Assembly (NCBI GenBank): GCA_034509755.1
Contig: CM067549.1
Span: 43,661,305-43,725,304, forward strand
Length of the DNA stretch: 64,000 nucleotides
Reading direction: 5' to 3'
Origin: Anisodus tanguticus
Taxonomy: Eukaryota; Streptophyta; Magnoliopsida; Solanales; Solanaceae
How positions within the stretch are numbered: position 1 is the first letter of the stretch; each line of letters starts with the position of its first letter. The translations under genes were made by a program, and so were the position numbers. The notes beneath the pieces are model-generated. The model ran no database searches. It was not told where the DNA came from and worked only from the letters and a program-made list of their open reading frames with translations. Shown piece after piece: positions 13,301-25,570 of this stretch.

Positions 13301-15439
13301 AAGTGCAAAAAATCACGAATTTGAGTTTCTTGGTTTAGAAATGCAATACTAAGTGAGGTCGGCCATGAAGAAGTAATGAATGACGATCACAAGCCTATTT
13401 TTCATGGACTGGGTGAATTTCAGGCCAATTAGAGACAATTGATAAAATTCTAGAAAATATGTTCGCTAATACCCAGCGAAAGTGCAAAAAATCATGAATT
13501 TGAGTTTCTGGCCTTAAAATGCAATAATAAGTTCTAGAAAATCGATGTGCTAATACCCACCGAAATTGTAAAAAATCATGAATTTGAGTTTCTAGGTTTA
13601 GAAATGCAATACTAAGCGGGTGAATTTCAGGCCAATTAGAGACGGTCGATAGGGTTGTAGAAAATTCATGTGCTAATTTCCTCTGGATGTGCAAAAAATC
13701 ACGAATTTGAGTTTTTTGGTTTAGAAATGCAATACTAAGTGAGGTCGGCCATGAAGAAGTAATGAATGACGATCACAAGCCTATTATTCATGGACTGGGT
13801 GAATTTCAGGCCAATTAGAGACGATTGATAAAATTCTAGAAAATATGTTCGCTAATACACACCGAAAGTGCAAAAAATCATGAATTTGAGTTTCTGGCAC
13901 CGAAAGTGTGCTAATTTCCACCGAAAGTGCAAAAAAACACAAATATGAGTTTCTGAGTTTAGAAATACAATACTAAGTTACGTCGGCCACGAAGAAGTAA
14001 TGGATGTCGATCATAAGCCTATATTTCATGGACCGGGTGAATTTCAGGCAAATTAGAGACAGTCGATAGGGTTCTAGAAAATTCATGTGCTAATTTCCAC
14101 CGGAGGTGCAAAAAATCACGAATTTGAGTTTCTTGGTTTAGAAATGCAATACTAAGTGAGGTCGGCCATGAAGAAGAAATTAATGACGATCACAAGCCTA
14201 TTTTTCATGGATGTGTGAATTTCGAGCCAATTAGAGACAATTGATAAAATTCTAGAAAATATGTTCGCTAATACCCACCGAAAGTGCAAAAAATCATGAA
14301 TTTGAGTTTCTGGCCTTAAAATGCAATAATAAGTTCTAGAAAATCGATGTGCTAATACCCACCGAAATTGTAAAAAATCATGAATTTGAGTTTCTAGGTT
14401 TAGAAATGCAATACTAAGCGGGTGAATTTCAGGCCAATTAGAGACAGTCGATAGGGTTCTAGAAAATTCATGTGCTAATTTCCACTGGAAGTGCAAAAAA
14501 TCACGAATCTGCGTTTCTTGGTTTAGAAATGCAATACTAAGTGAGGTCGGCCATGAAGAAGTAATGAATGACGATCACAAGCCTATTTTTCATGGACTGG
14601 GTGAATTTCAGGCCAATTAGAGACGATTGATAAAATTCTAGAAAATATGTTCTCTAATACCCACCGAAAGTGCAAAAAATCATGAATTTGAGTTTCTGGC
14701 ACCGAAAGTGTGCTAATATCCACCGCAAGTGCAAAAAAACACAAATATGAGTGTCTGAGTTTAGAAATACAATACTAAGTGACGTCGGCCAGGAAGAAGT
14801 AATGGATGTCGATCATAAGCCTATATTTCATGGACCGGGTGAATTTCAGGCCAATTAGAGACAGTCAATTGGGTTCTAGAAAATTCATGTGCTAATTTCC
14901 ACCGGAAGTGCAAAAAATCACGAATTTGAGTTTCTTGGTTTAGAAATGCAATACTAAGTGAGGTCGGCCATGAAGAAGAAATGAATGTCGATCACAAGCC
15001 TATTTTTCATGGACTGGGTGAATTTCAGGTCAATTAGAGACAATTTATAAAATTCTATAAAATATGTTCGCTAATACCCACCGAAAGTGCAAAAAATCAT
15101 GAATTTGAGTTTCTGAGTTTAGAAATACAATACTAAGTGACGTCGGCCACGAAGAAGTAATGGATGTCGATCATAAGCCTATATTTCATGGACCGGGTGA
15201 ATTTCAGGCAAATTAGAGACAATCGATAGGGTTCTAGAAAATTCATGTGCTAATTTCCACTGGAAGTGCAAAAAATCACGAATCTGCGTTTCTTGGTTTA
15301 GAAATGCAATACTAAGTGAGGTCGGCCATGAAAAAGTAATGAATGACGATCACAAGCCTATTTTTCATGGACTGGGTGAATTTCAGGCCAATTAGAGACG
15401 ATTGATAAAATTCTAGAAAATATGTTCTCTAATACCCAT
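10381..15439 (-). repeat. Left array segment, irregular block order up to the polarity switch
   Basis: Block ends are C 10559, C 10738, B 10976, C 11156, A 11543, B 11781, A 12167, C 12346, C 12527, B 12764, C 12943, B 13181, C 13360, A 13746, B 13984, C 14163, A 14548, B 14786, C 14965, C 15144 and C 15323, then a C block cut off at 15439 after 116 bp. The run of plain C monomers next to the junction resembles 10203-10738, so the last 1.2 kb before the switch is itself a copy of material 4.6 kb upstream. Confidence 0.9.
10739..14360 (-). repeat. Segmental duplication inside left array, copy 2
   Basis: Partner of 2942-6560. It carries the same rare variants ('aattagacacaattg' near 11850, 'gaaagtcccaaaaatc' near 11898, 'acccagcgaaag' near 13472). 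Differences are mostly at CAG/CTG sites, for example 'ggatgggtg' against 'ggactgggtg' at 11203 and 'ccactttggaagtg' against 'ccactggaagtg' near 11475. Confidence 0.85.
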
Positions 15440-15489
15440 AAGCCTAGAAACTCTAATTCATGATTTTTTGCACTTTCGGTGGGTATTAG
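15429..15489. other. Array polarity switch with a fold-back at the join
   Basis: Left-array sequence ends within 'ctaataccca' (15429-15438) and right-array M1 starts with 'taagcctagaaactc' from 15439/15440. M1 then runs into 'gggtattag' at 15481-15489, the exact reverse complement of 15429-15437. The join therefore has a 9-bp perfect inverted repeat around a 43-nt spacer, inside a much longer imperfect palindrome formed by the two opposed arrays. I see no microhomology beyond one possible T. Confidence 0.9.
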
Positions 15490-16943
15490 CACACAAATTT
15501 CTAGAATATTGTCGACTGTCTTTATTTGGCCTTAGATTCTCCCGGTCCATCACAAACATGCGAGTGATCGACTCCCGTTACTTCGTCAAGGCCGACGTCG
15601 CTTATTATAGCATTTCTAAGCTAGGAAACTCAAATTCGTGATTTTTCTGCATTTCGGTTGGTAGTGGCGCACAGATTCTCTAGAATCTTGTCGACTTTCT
15701 CTAATTGTTATAAAATTCATCCGGTCCATGAAAACAGGCTTATGATTTACTCCCATTACTTTGTCATGGCCAACGTCGCTTATTATTGCATTTCTAAGCA
15801 TAGAAACTTAAATTCGTGATTTTTTGCACTTTCGGTGGGTATATTAGCACACGGAATTTCTAGAATCCTGTCGACTTTCTCTAATTAACCTAAAATTCAC
15901 CTGGTCCATAAAAAATAGGCTTGTGATCGACACTTATTTTTTGTCATGGCCAACGTTGCTTATTATTGAATTTCTAAGCCTAGAAACTCAAATTCGTTAT
16001 TTTTTACACTTTCGGGGGGTTTTAGCATACAGATTTTCTAGAATCCTGTCGACTTTCTCTAATTGTCCTTAAGTTCACCCAGTACATCACAAACAGGCTA
16101 GTGATCGACTCACATTACTTCGTCATGTCCGACGTCGCTTATAATAGCATTTCTAAGCTAGGCAACTCAAATTCGTGATTTTTTTGCATTTTCGGTGGGT
16201 ATTAGCACACGGATTTTCTAGAATCCGGTCGAATGTCTCTAATTGGCCTGAAATTCACTCGGTCCATGAAAAAAAAGCTTTTGATTTACTCCCATTACTT
16301 CGTCATGGCCGACGTCGCTTATTATACAATTTCTAAGCTAAAAAACTCAAATTCGTGATTTTTTTGAATATTCGGTGGGTTAATAGCACATGAATTTTCT
16401 AGAATCCTGTCGACTTTCTCTAATTGTCCTAAAATTCATCCGGTCCATGAAAAATAGCCTTGTGATTTACTCCCATTACTTCTTCATGTCCGACGTCGCT
16501 TATTATTGCATTTCTAAGCTCCGAAACTCAAATTCGTGATTTTTTTCACTTTCACACGAATTTTCTAGAATCCTGACAACTTTCTCTAATTGTCCTAAAA
16601 TTCACCCGGTCATGAAAAATAGGCTTATGATTTACTCCCATTACTTCATCATGGCCGACGTCACCTATTATTGCATTTCTAAGCCTAGAAAAACAAATTC
16701 ACAATTTTTTGCACTTAAGCCTATTATCGACTCCCATTACTTCGCCATGGCCGATGAATTTTCCAGAATACTGTCAATTTTATAGAATCAGGTCCATCAT
16801 ATACATGCTACTGATCGACTCCCATTACTTCGTCATGGCCGACGTATTTTGTAGAATCCTATCGACTGTCTCAAATGGGCCTGAAATTCACCCGTTCCAT
16901 CACAAACAGACTTGTGATGGACACCTATTACTTTGTCATGGGC
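15440..16943 (+). repeat. HOR copy 1 (M1 truncated by the junction)
   Basis: M1 has lost about its first 24 bp at the polarity switch. M2 starts at 15594, M3 15772, M4 15952, M5 16131, M6 16311, M7 16492, M8 16657 and M9 16841. Its M8 has 'cacttaagcctatt', 'ttttccagaat' and 'ttttatagaat', variants otherwise seen only in the outer copies. Confidence 0.92.
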
Positions 16944-18470
16944 GACGTCGCCTATTATTGCATTTCTAAGCCTAGAAACTCTAATTCATGATTTTTTGCA
17001 CTTTCGGTGGGTATTAGCACACAAATTTCTAGAATATTGTCGATTGTCTTTATTTGGCCTTAGATTCTCCCGGTCCATCACAAACATGCTAGTGATCGAC
17101 TCCCGTTACTTCGTCAAGGCCGACGTCGCTTATTATAGCATTTCTAAGCTAGGAAACTCAAATTCGTGATTTTTCTGAATTTCGGTTGGTAGTGGCGCAC
17201 AGATTTTCTAGAATCTTGTCGAGTTTCTCTAATTGTTCTAAAATTCATCCGGTCCATGAAAAACAGGCTTATGATTTACTCCCATTACTTTGTCATGGCC
17301 AACGTCGCTTATTATTGCATTTCTAAGCATAGAAACTTAAATTCGTGATTTTTTGCACTTTCGGTGGGTATATTAGCACACGGAATTTCTAGAATCCTGT
17401 CGACTTTCTCTAATTGACCTAAAATTCACCTGGTCCATAAAAAATAGGCTTGTGATCGACACTTATTTTTTGTCATGGCCAACGTTGCTTATTATTGAAT
17501 TTCTAAGCCTAGAAACTCAAATTCGTGATTTTTTACACTTTCGGGGGGTTTTAGCATACAGATTTTCTAGAATCCTGTCGACTTTCTCTAATTGACCTTA
17601 TGTTCACCCAGTACATCACAAACAGGCTAGTGATCGACTCACATTACTTCGTCATGTCCAACGTCGCTTATAATAGCATTTCTAAGCTAGGCAACTCAAA
17701 TTCGTGATTTTTTTACATTTTCGGTGGGTATTAGCACATGGATTTTCTAGAATCCTGTCGAATGTCTCTAATTGGCCTGAAATTCCCCCGGTCCATGAAA
17801 AAAATGCTTATGATTTACTCCCATTACTTCGTCATGGCCGACGTCGCTTATTATACAATTTCTAAGCTAAAAAATTCAAATTCGTGATTTTTTTGAATAT
17901 TCGGTGGGTATTAGCACATGAATTTTCTAGAATCCTGTCGACTTTCTCTAATTGTCCTAAAATACATCCGGTCCATGAAAAATAGCCTTGTGATTTACTC
18001 CCATTACTTCTTCATGTCCGACGTCGCTTATTATTGCATTTCTAAGCTCCGAAACTCAAATTCGTGATTTTTTTCACTTTCACACGAATTTTCTAGAATC
18101 TTGACAACTTTCTCTAATTGTCCTAAAATTCACCCGGTCATGAAAAATAGGCTTATGATTTACTCCCATTACTTCATCATGGCCGACGTCACCTATTATT
18201 GCATTTCTAAGCTTAGAAAAACAAATTCACAATTTTTTGCACTTAAGCCTATTATCGACTCCCATTACTTCGCCATGGCCGATGAATTTTCTAGAATACT
18301 GTCAATTTTCTAGAATCTAGTCCATCATATACATGCTACTGATCGACTCCCATTACTTCGTCATGGCCGACGTATTTTGTAGAATCCTATCGACTGTCTC
18401 AAATGGGCCTGAAATTCACCCGTTCCATCACAAACAGACTTGTGATGGACACCTATTACTTTGTCATGGC
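16944..18470 (+). repeat. HOR copy 2 (9-mer)
   Basis: Complete M1-M9, with M9 from 18369. M2 has 'attgttctaaaattc' where most copies have 'attgttataaaattc'. M8 again has 'cacttaagcc'. M9 is followed by M3, not M1. Confidence 0.92.
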
Positions 18471-19462
18471 CAACATCGCTTATTATTGCATTTCTAAGCG
18501 TAGAAACTTAAATTCGTGATTTTTTGCACTTTCGGTGGGTATATTAGCACACGGAATTTCTAGAATCCTGTCGACTTTCTCTAATTGACCTAAAATTCAC
18601 CAGGTCCATAAAAAATAGGCTTGTGATCGACACTTATTTTTTGTCATGGCCAACGTTGTTTATTATTGAATTTCTAAGCCTAGAAACTCAAATTCGTGAT
18701 TATTTACACTTTCGAGGTGTTTTAGCATACAGATTTTCTAGAATCCTGTCGACTTTCTCTAATTGACCTTAAGTTCACTCAGTACATCACAAACAGGCTA
18801 GTGATCGACTCACATTACTTCGTCATGTCCGACGTCGCTTATAATAGCATTTCTAAGCTAGGCAACTCAAATTCGTGATTTTTTTGCATTTTCGGTGGGT
18901 ATTAGCACACGGATTTTCTAGAATCCTGTCGAATGTCTCTAATTGGCCAGAAATTCACCCAGTCCATGAAAAAAAGCCTTGTGATTTACTCCCATTACTT
19001 CTTCATGTCCGACGTCGCTTATTATTGCATTTCTAATCTCCGAAACTCAAATTCATGATTTTTTTCACTTTCACACGAATTTTCTAGAATCCTGACAACT
19101 TTCTCTAATTGTCCTAAAATTCACCCGGTCATGAAAAATAGGCTTATGATTTACTCCCATTACTTCATCATGGCCGACGTCACCTATTATTGCATTTCTA
19201 AGCCTAGAAAAACAAATTCACAATTTTTTGCACTTTCGCCTATTATCGACTCCCATTACTTCGCCATGGCCGATGAATTTTCTAGAATACTGTCAATTTT
19301 CTAGAATCTAGTCCATCATATACATGCTACTGATCGACACCCATTACTTCGTCATGGCCGACGTATTTTGTAGAATCCTATCGACTTGTCTCAAATGGGC
19401 ACGAAATTCACCCGTTCCATCACAAACGACTTGTGATGGACACCTATTACTTTGTCATGGGC
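18471..19462 (+). repeat. HOR copy 3 (6-mer: M3 M4 M5/6 M7 M8 M9)
   Basis: A 992-bp deletion derivative. M3 starts at 18471 directly after M9, M4 at 18652, an M5/M6 hybrid at 18831, M7 at 19011, M8 at 19176 and M9 at 19360. M1, M2 and one monomer's worth of M5/M6 are missing, all in register. Confidence 0.9.
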
Positions 19463-20986
19463 GACGTCGCTTATTATTGCATTTCTAAGCCTAGAAACTC
19501 TAATTCATGATTTTTTGCACTTTCGGTGGGTATTCGCACACAAATTTCTAGAATATTGTCGACTGTCTTTATTTGGCCTTAGATTCTCCCGGTCCATCAC
19601 AAACATGCTAGTGATCGACTCCCGTTACTTCGTCAAGGCCGACGTCGCTTATTATAGCATTTCTAAGCTAGGAAACTCAAATTCGTGATTTTTCTGCATT
19701 TCGGTTGGTAGTGGCGCACAGATTCTCTAGAATCTTGTCGACTTTCTCTAATTGTTATAAAATTCATCCGGTCCATGAAAACAGGCTTATGATTTACTCC
19801 CATTACTTTGTCATGGCCAACGTCGCTTATTATTGCATTTCTAAGCATAGAAACTTAAATTCGTGATTTTTTGCACTTTCGGTGGGTATATTAGCACACG
19901 GAATTTCTAGAATCCTGTCGACTTTCTCTAATTAACCTAAAATTCACCTGGTCCATAAAAAATAGGCTTGTGATCGACACTTATTTTTTGTCATGGCCAA
20001 CGTTGCTTATTATTGAATTTCTAAGCCTAGAAACTCAAATTCGTGATTTTTTACACTTTCGGGGGGTTTTAGCATACAGATTTTCTAGAATCCTGTCGAC
20101 TTTCTCTAATTGTCCTTAAGTTCACCCAGTACATCACAAACAGGCTAGTGATCGACTCACATTACTTCGTCATGTCCGACGTCGCTTATAATAGCATTTC
20201 TAAGCTAGGCAACTCAAATTCGTGATTTTTTTGCATTTTCGGTGGGTATTAGCACACGGATTTTCTAGAATCCTGTCGAATGTCTCTAATTGGCCTGAAA
20301 TTCACCCGGTCCATGAAAAAACAGCTTATGATTTACTCCCATTACTTCGTCATGGCCGACGTCGCTTATTATAAAATTTCAAAGCTAAAAAACTCAAATT
20401 CGTGATTTTTTTGAATATTCAGTGGGTATTAGCACATGAATTTTCTAGAATCCTGTCGACTTTCTCTAATTGTCCTAAAATTCATCCGGTCCATGAAAAA
20501 TAGCCTTGTGATTTACTCCCATTACTTCTTCATGTCCGACGTCGCTTATTATTGCATTTCTAAGCTCAGAAACTCAAATTCATGATTTTTTTCACTTTCA
20601 CACGAATTTTCTAGAATCCTGACAACTTTCTCTAATTGTCCTAAAATTCACCCGGTCATGAAAAATAGGCTTATGATTTACTCCCATTACTTCATCATGG
20701 CCGACGTCACCTATTATTGCATTTCTAAGCCTAGAAAAACAAATTCACAATTTTTTGCACTTTCGCCTATTATCGACTCCCATTACTTCGCCATGGCCGA
20801 TGAATTTTTTAGAATCTGTCAATTTTCTAGAATCTAGTCCATCATATACATGCTACGATCGACTCCCATTACTTCGTCATGGCCGACGTATTTTGTAGAA
20901 TCCTATCGACCGTCTCAAATGGGCTCGAAATTCACCCGTTCCATCACAAACGACTTGTGATGGACACCTATTACTTTGTCATGGGC
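19463..20986 (+). repeat. HOR copy 4, 9-mer, subtype a
   Basis: 1524 bp. M2-M4 are close to the copy 1 type and M6 is subtype a. M5-M9 show losses at CTG sites, for example 'agaatctgtcaa' near 20812 and 'gctacgatc' at 20852. Confidence 0.88.
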
Positions 20987-22515
20987 GACGTCGCTTATTA
21001 TTGCATTTCTAAGCCTAGAAACTCTAATTCATGATTTTTTTGCACTTTCGGTGGGTATTAGCACACAAATTTCTAGAATATTGTCGACTGTCTTTATTTG
21101 GCCTTAGATTCTCCCGGTCCATCACAAGCATGCTAGTGATCGACTCCCGTTACTTCGTCAAGGCCGACATCGCTTATTATAGCATTTCTAAGCTAGGAAA
21201 CTCAAATTCGTGATTTTTTTGCATTTCGGTTGGTATTGGCGCACAGATTTTCTAGAATCTTGTCGACTTTCTCTAATTGTTATAAAATTCATCCGGTCCA
21301 TGAAAAACAGGCTTATGATTTACTACCATTACTTAGTCATGGCCAACGTCGCTTATTATTGCATTTCTAAGCATAGAAACTTAAATTCATGATTTTTTGC
21401 ACTTTCAGTGGTTATATTAGCACACAGAATTTCTAGAATCCTGTCGACTTTCTCTAATTAACCTAAAATTCACCTGGTCCATAAAAAATAGGCTTGTGAT
21501 CGACACTTATTTTTTGTCATGGCCAACGTTGCTTATTATTGAATTTCTAAGCCTAGAAACTCAAATTCGTGATTTTTTACACTTTCGGGGGGTTTTAGCA
21601 TACAGATTTTCTAGAATCCTGTCGACTTTCTCTAATTGTCCTTAAGTTCACCCAGTACATCACAAACAGGCTAGTGATCGACTCACATTACTTCGTCATG
21701 TCCGACGTCGCTTATAATAGCATTTCTAAGCTAGGCAACTCAAATTCGTGATTTTTTTGCATTTTCGGTGGGTATTAGCACACGGATTTTCTAGAATCCT
21801 GTCGAATGTCTCTAATTGGCCTGAAATTCACCTAGTCCATGAAAAAACAGCTTATGATTTACTCCCATTACTTCGTCATGGCCGACGTCGCTTATTATAA
21901 AATTTCAAAGCTAAAAAACTCAAATTCGTGATTTTTTTGAATATTCAGTGGGTATTAGCACATGAATTTTCTAGAATCCTGTCGACTTTCTCTAATTGTC
22001 CTAAAATTCATCCGCTCCATGTAAAATAGCCTTGTGATTTACTGCCATTACTTCTTCATGTCCGACGTCGCTTATTATTGCATTTCTAAGCTCAGAAACT
22101 CAAATTCATGATTTTTTTCACTTTCACACGAATTTTCTAGTATCCTGACAACTTTCTCTAATTGTCCTAAAATTCACCCGGTCATGAAAAATAGGCTTAT
22201 GATTTACTCCCATTACTTCATCATGGCCGACGTCACCTATTATTGCATTTCTAAGCCTAGAAAAACAAATTCACAATTTTTTGCACTTTCGCCTATTATC
22301 GACTCCCATTACTTCGCCATGGCCGATGAATTTTTTAGAATCCTGTCAATTTTCTAGAATCTAGTCCATCATATACATGCTACTGATCGACTCCCATTAC
22401 TTCGTCATGGCCGACGTATTTTGTAGAATCCTATCGACTGTCTCAAATGGGCCTGAAATTCACCCGTTCCATCACAAACAGACTTGTGATGGACACCTAT
22501 TACTTTGTCATGGGC
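20987..22515 (+). repeat. HOR copy 5, 9-mer, b-to-a recombinant
   Basis: 1529 bp. M2 is subtype b. M3 is mixed (b-type 'ggtggttatatt' with a-type 'ctaattaacc'). M4 and M6 are subtype a. Confidence 0.87.
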
Positions 22516-24042
22516 GACGTCGCTTATTATTGCATTTCTAAGCCTAGAAACTCTAATTCATGATTTTTTTGCACTTTCGGTGGGTATTAGCACACAAATT
22601 TCTAGAATATTGTCGACTGTTTTTATTTGGCCTTAGATTCTCCCGGTCCATCACAAACATGCTAGTGATCGACTCCCGTTACTTCGTCAAGGCCGACATC
22701 GCTTATTATAGCATTTCTAAGCTAGGAAACTCAAATTCGTGATTTTTTTGCATTTCGGTTGGTATTGGCGCACAGATTTTCTAGAATCTTGTCGACTTTC
22801 TCTAATTGTTATAAAATTCATCCGGTCCATGAAAAACAGGCTTATGATTTACTACCATTACTTAGTCATGGCCAACGTCGCTTATTATTGCATTTCTAAG
22901 CATAGAAACTTAAATTCATGATTTTTTGCACTTTCGGTGGTTATATTAGCACACGGAATTTCTAGAATCCTGTCGACTTTCTCTAATTGACCTAAAATTC
23001 ACCTGGTCCATAAAAAATAGGCTTTTGATCGACACTTATTTTTTGTCATGGCCAACGTTGCTTATTATTGAATTTCTAAGCCTAGAAACTCAAATTCGTG
23101 ATTTTTTACACTTTCGGGGGGTTTTAGCATACAGATTTTCTAGAATCCTGTCGACTTTCTCTAATTGACCTTATGTTCACCCAGTACATCACAAACAGGC
23201 TAGTGATCGACTCACATTACTTCGTCATGTCCGACGTCGCTTATAATAGCATTTCTAAGCTAGGCAACTCAAATTCGTGATTTTTTTGCATTTTCGGTGG
23301 GTATTAGCACACAAATTTCTAGAATATTGTCGACTGTCTTTATTTGGCCTTAGATTCTCCCGGTCCATCACAAACATGCTAGTGATCGACTCCCGTTACT
23401 TCGTCAAGGCCGACGTCGCTTATTATAGCATTTCTAAGCTAGGAAACTCAAATTCGTGATTTTTCTGCATTTCGGTTGGTAGTGGCGCACAGATTCTCTA
23501 GAATCTTGTCGACTTTCTCTAATTGTTATAAAATTCATCCGGTCCATGAAAAACAGGCTTATGATTTACTCCCATTACTTCTTCATGTCCGACGTCGCTT
23601 ATTATTGCATTTCTAAGCTCCGAAACTCAAATTCATGATTTTTTTCACTTTCACACGAATTTTCTAGAATCCTGACAACTTTCTCTAATTGTCCTAAAAT
23701 TCACCCGGTCATGAAAAATAGGCTTATTATTTACTCCCATTACTTCATCATGGCCGACGTGACCTATTATTGCATTTCTAAGCCTAGAAAAACAAATTCA
23801 CAATTTTTTGCACTTTCGCCTATTATTGACTCCCATTACTTCGCCATGGCCGATGAATTTTCTAGAATACTGTCAATTTTCTAGAATCTAGTCCATCATA
23901 TACATGCTACTGATCGACTCCCATTACTTCGTCATGGCCGACGTATTTTGTAGAATCCTATCGACTGTCTCAAATGGGCCTGAAATTCACCCGTTCCATC
24001 ACAAACAGACTTGTGATGGACACCTATTACTTTGTCATGGGC
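22516..24042 (+). repeat. HOR copy 6, 9-mer with M5/M1 and M2/M6 hybrids
   Basis: M1-M4 (b) are followed by a monomer that begins as M5 and switches to M1 after 'ggtattagcacac' (near 23310). The next begins as M2 and switches to the M6 end at 'cccattacttcttcatg'. M7-M9 complete the unit. Length stays 1527 bp, so length alone would not reveal the change. Confidence 0.9.
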
Positions 24043-25570
24043 GACGTCGCTTATTATTGCATTTCTAAGCCTAGAAACTCTAATTCATGATTTTTTGCAC
24101 TTTCGGTGGGTATTAGCACACAAATTTCTAGAATATTGTCGACTGTCTTTATTTGGCCTTAGATTCTCCCGGTCCATCACAAACATGCTAGTGATCGACT
24201 CCCGTTACTTCGTCAAGGCCGACGTCGCTTATTATAGCATTTCTAAGCTAGGAAACTCAAATTCGTGATTTTTCTCGCATTTCGGTTGGTAGTGGCGCAC
24301 GATTCTCTAGAATCTTGTCGACTTTCTCTAATTGTTATAAAATTCATCCGGTCCATGAAAAACAGGCTTATGATTTACTCCCATTACTTTGTCATGGCCA
24401 ACGTCGCTTATTATTGCATTTCTAAGCATACAAACTTAAATTCGTGATTTTTTTTACTTTCGGTGGGTATATTAGCACACGGAATTTCTAGAATCCTGTC
24501 GACTTTCTCTAATTAACCTAAAATTCACCTGGTCCATAAAAAATAGGCTTGTGATCGACACTTATTTTTTGTCATGGCCAACGTTGCTTATTATTGAATT
24601 TCTAAGCCTAGAAACTCAAATTCGTGATTTTTTACACTTTCGGGGGATTTTAGCATACAGATTTTCTAGAATCCTGTCGACTTTCTCTAATTGTCCTTAA
24701 GTTCACCCAGTACATCACAAACAGGCTAGTGATCGACTCACATTACTTCGTCATGTCCGACGTCGCTTATAATAGCATTTCTAAGCTAGGCAACTCAAAT
24801 TCGTGATTTTTTTGCATTTTCGGTGGGTATTAGCACACGGATTTTCTAGAATCCTGTCGAATGTCTCTAATTGGCCTGAAATTCACCCGGTCCATGAAAA
24901 AACAGCTTATGATTTACTCCCATTAATTCGTCATGGCCGACGTCGCTTATTATAAAATTTCAAAGCTAAAAAACTCAAATTCGTGATTTTTTTGAATATT
25001 CGGTGGGTATTAGCACATGAATTTTCTAGAATCCTGTCGACTTTCTCTAATTGTCCTAAAATTCATCCGCTCCATGTAAAATAGCCTTGTGATTTACTCC
25101 CATTACTTCTTCATGTCCGACGTTGCTTATTATTGCATTTCTAAGCTCAGAAACTCAAATTCATGATTTTTTTCACTTTCACACGAATTTTCTAGAATCC
25201 TGACAACTTTCTCTAATTGTCCTAAAATTCACCCGGTCATGAAAAATAGGCTTATGATTTACTCCCATTACTTCATCATGGCCGACGTCACCTATTATTG
25301 CATTTCTAAGCCTAGAAAAACAAATTCACAATTTTTTGCACTTTCGCCTATTATCGACTCCCATTACTTCGCCATGGCCGATGAATTTTTTAGAATCCTG
25401 TCAATTTTCTAGAATCTAGTCCATCATATACATGCTACTGATCGACTCCCATTACTTCGTCATGGCCGACGTATTTTGTAGAATCCTATCGACCGTCTCA
25501 AATGGGCTCGAAATTCACCCGTTCCATCACAAACGGACTTGTGATGGACACCTATTACTTTGTCATGGGC
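24043..25570 (+). repeat. HOR copy 7, 9-mer, subtype a
   Basis: 1528 bp. M2-M4 and M6 are all subtype a. It contains 'tttctcgcattt' and 'gcgcacgattc' (near 24275-24305), altered forms of a CTG and a CAG site. Confidence 0.88.

Larger units (their letters stand above)
1..15439 (-). repeat. Left satellite array, monomer in reverse orientation
   Basis: Continuous tandem repeats of a roughly 179-bp monomer, read as the reverse complement of the right-hand array. Boundaries are placed after each 'gaggtc' or 'gacgtc' that precedes 'ggcc'. Spacings fall into three classes, about 386 (A), 238 (B) and 179 (C) bp, with 15 A blocks in all. Shared landmarks with the right array, read on the minus strand, are the 'ttctagaa' palindrome, 'cactttcggtgggtatta', 'aaattcaccc' and 'ggtccatgaaa', so both arrays are one family but distinct subfamilies. 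No non-satellite insertion is visible. The array runs off the left edge of the window. Confidence 0.97.

Noticed and set aside
1..15439. Minus-strand open frames of about 60-114 codons recurring in the left array (for example 5595-5894, 9566-9910)
   Set aside because: They are the same translated satellite sequence repeated. They exist because the A block lacks stops in one frame, have no recognisable domain, vary in start and end with single-base indels, and have no promoter or gene context.
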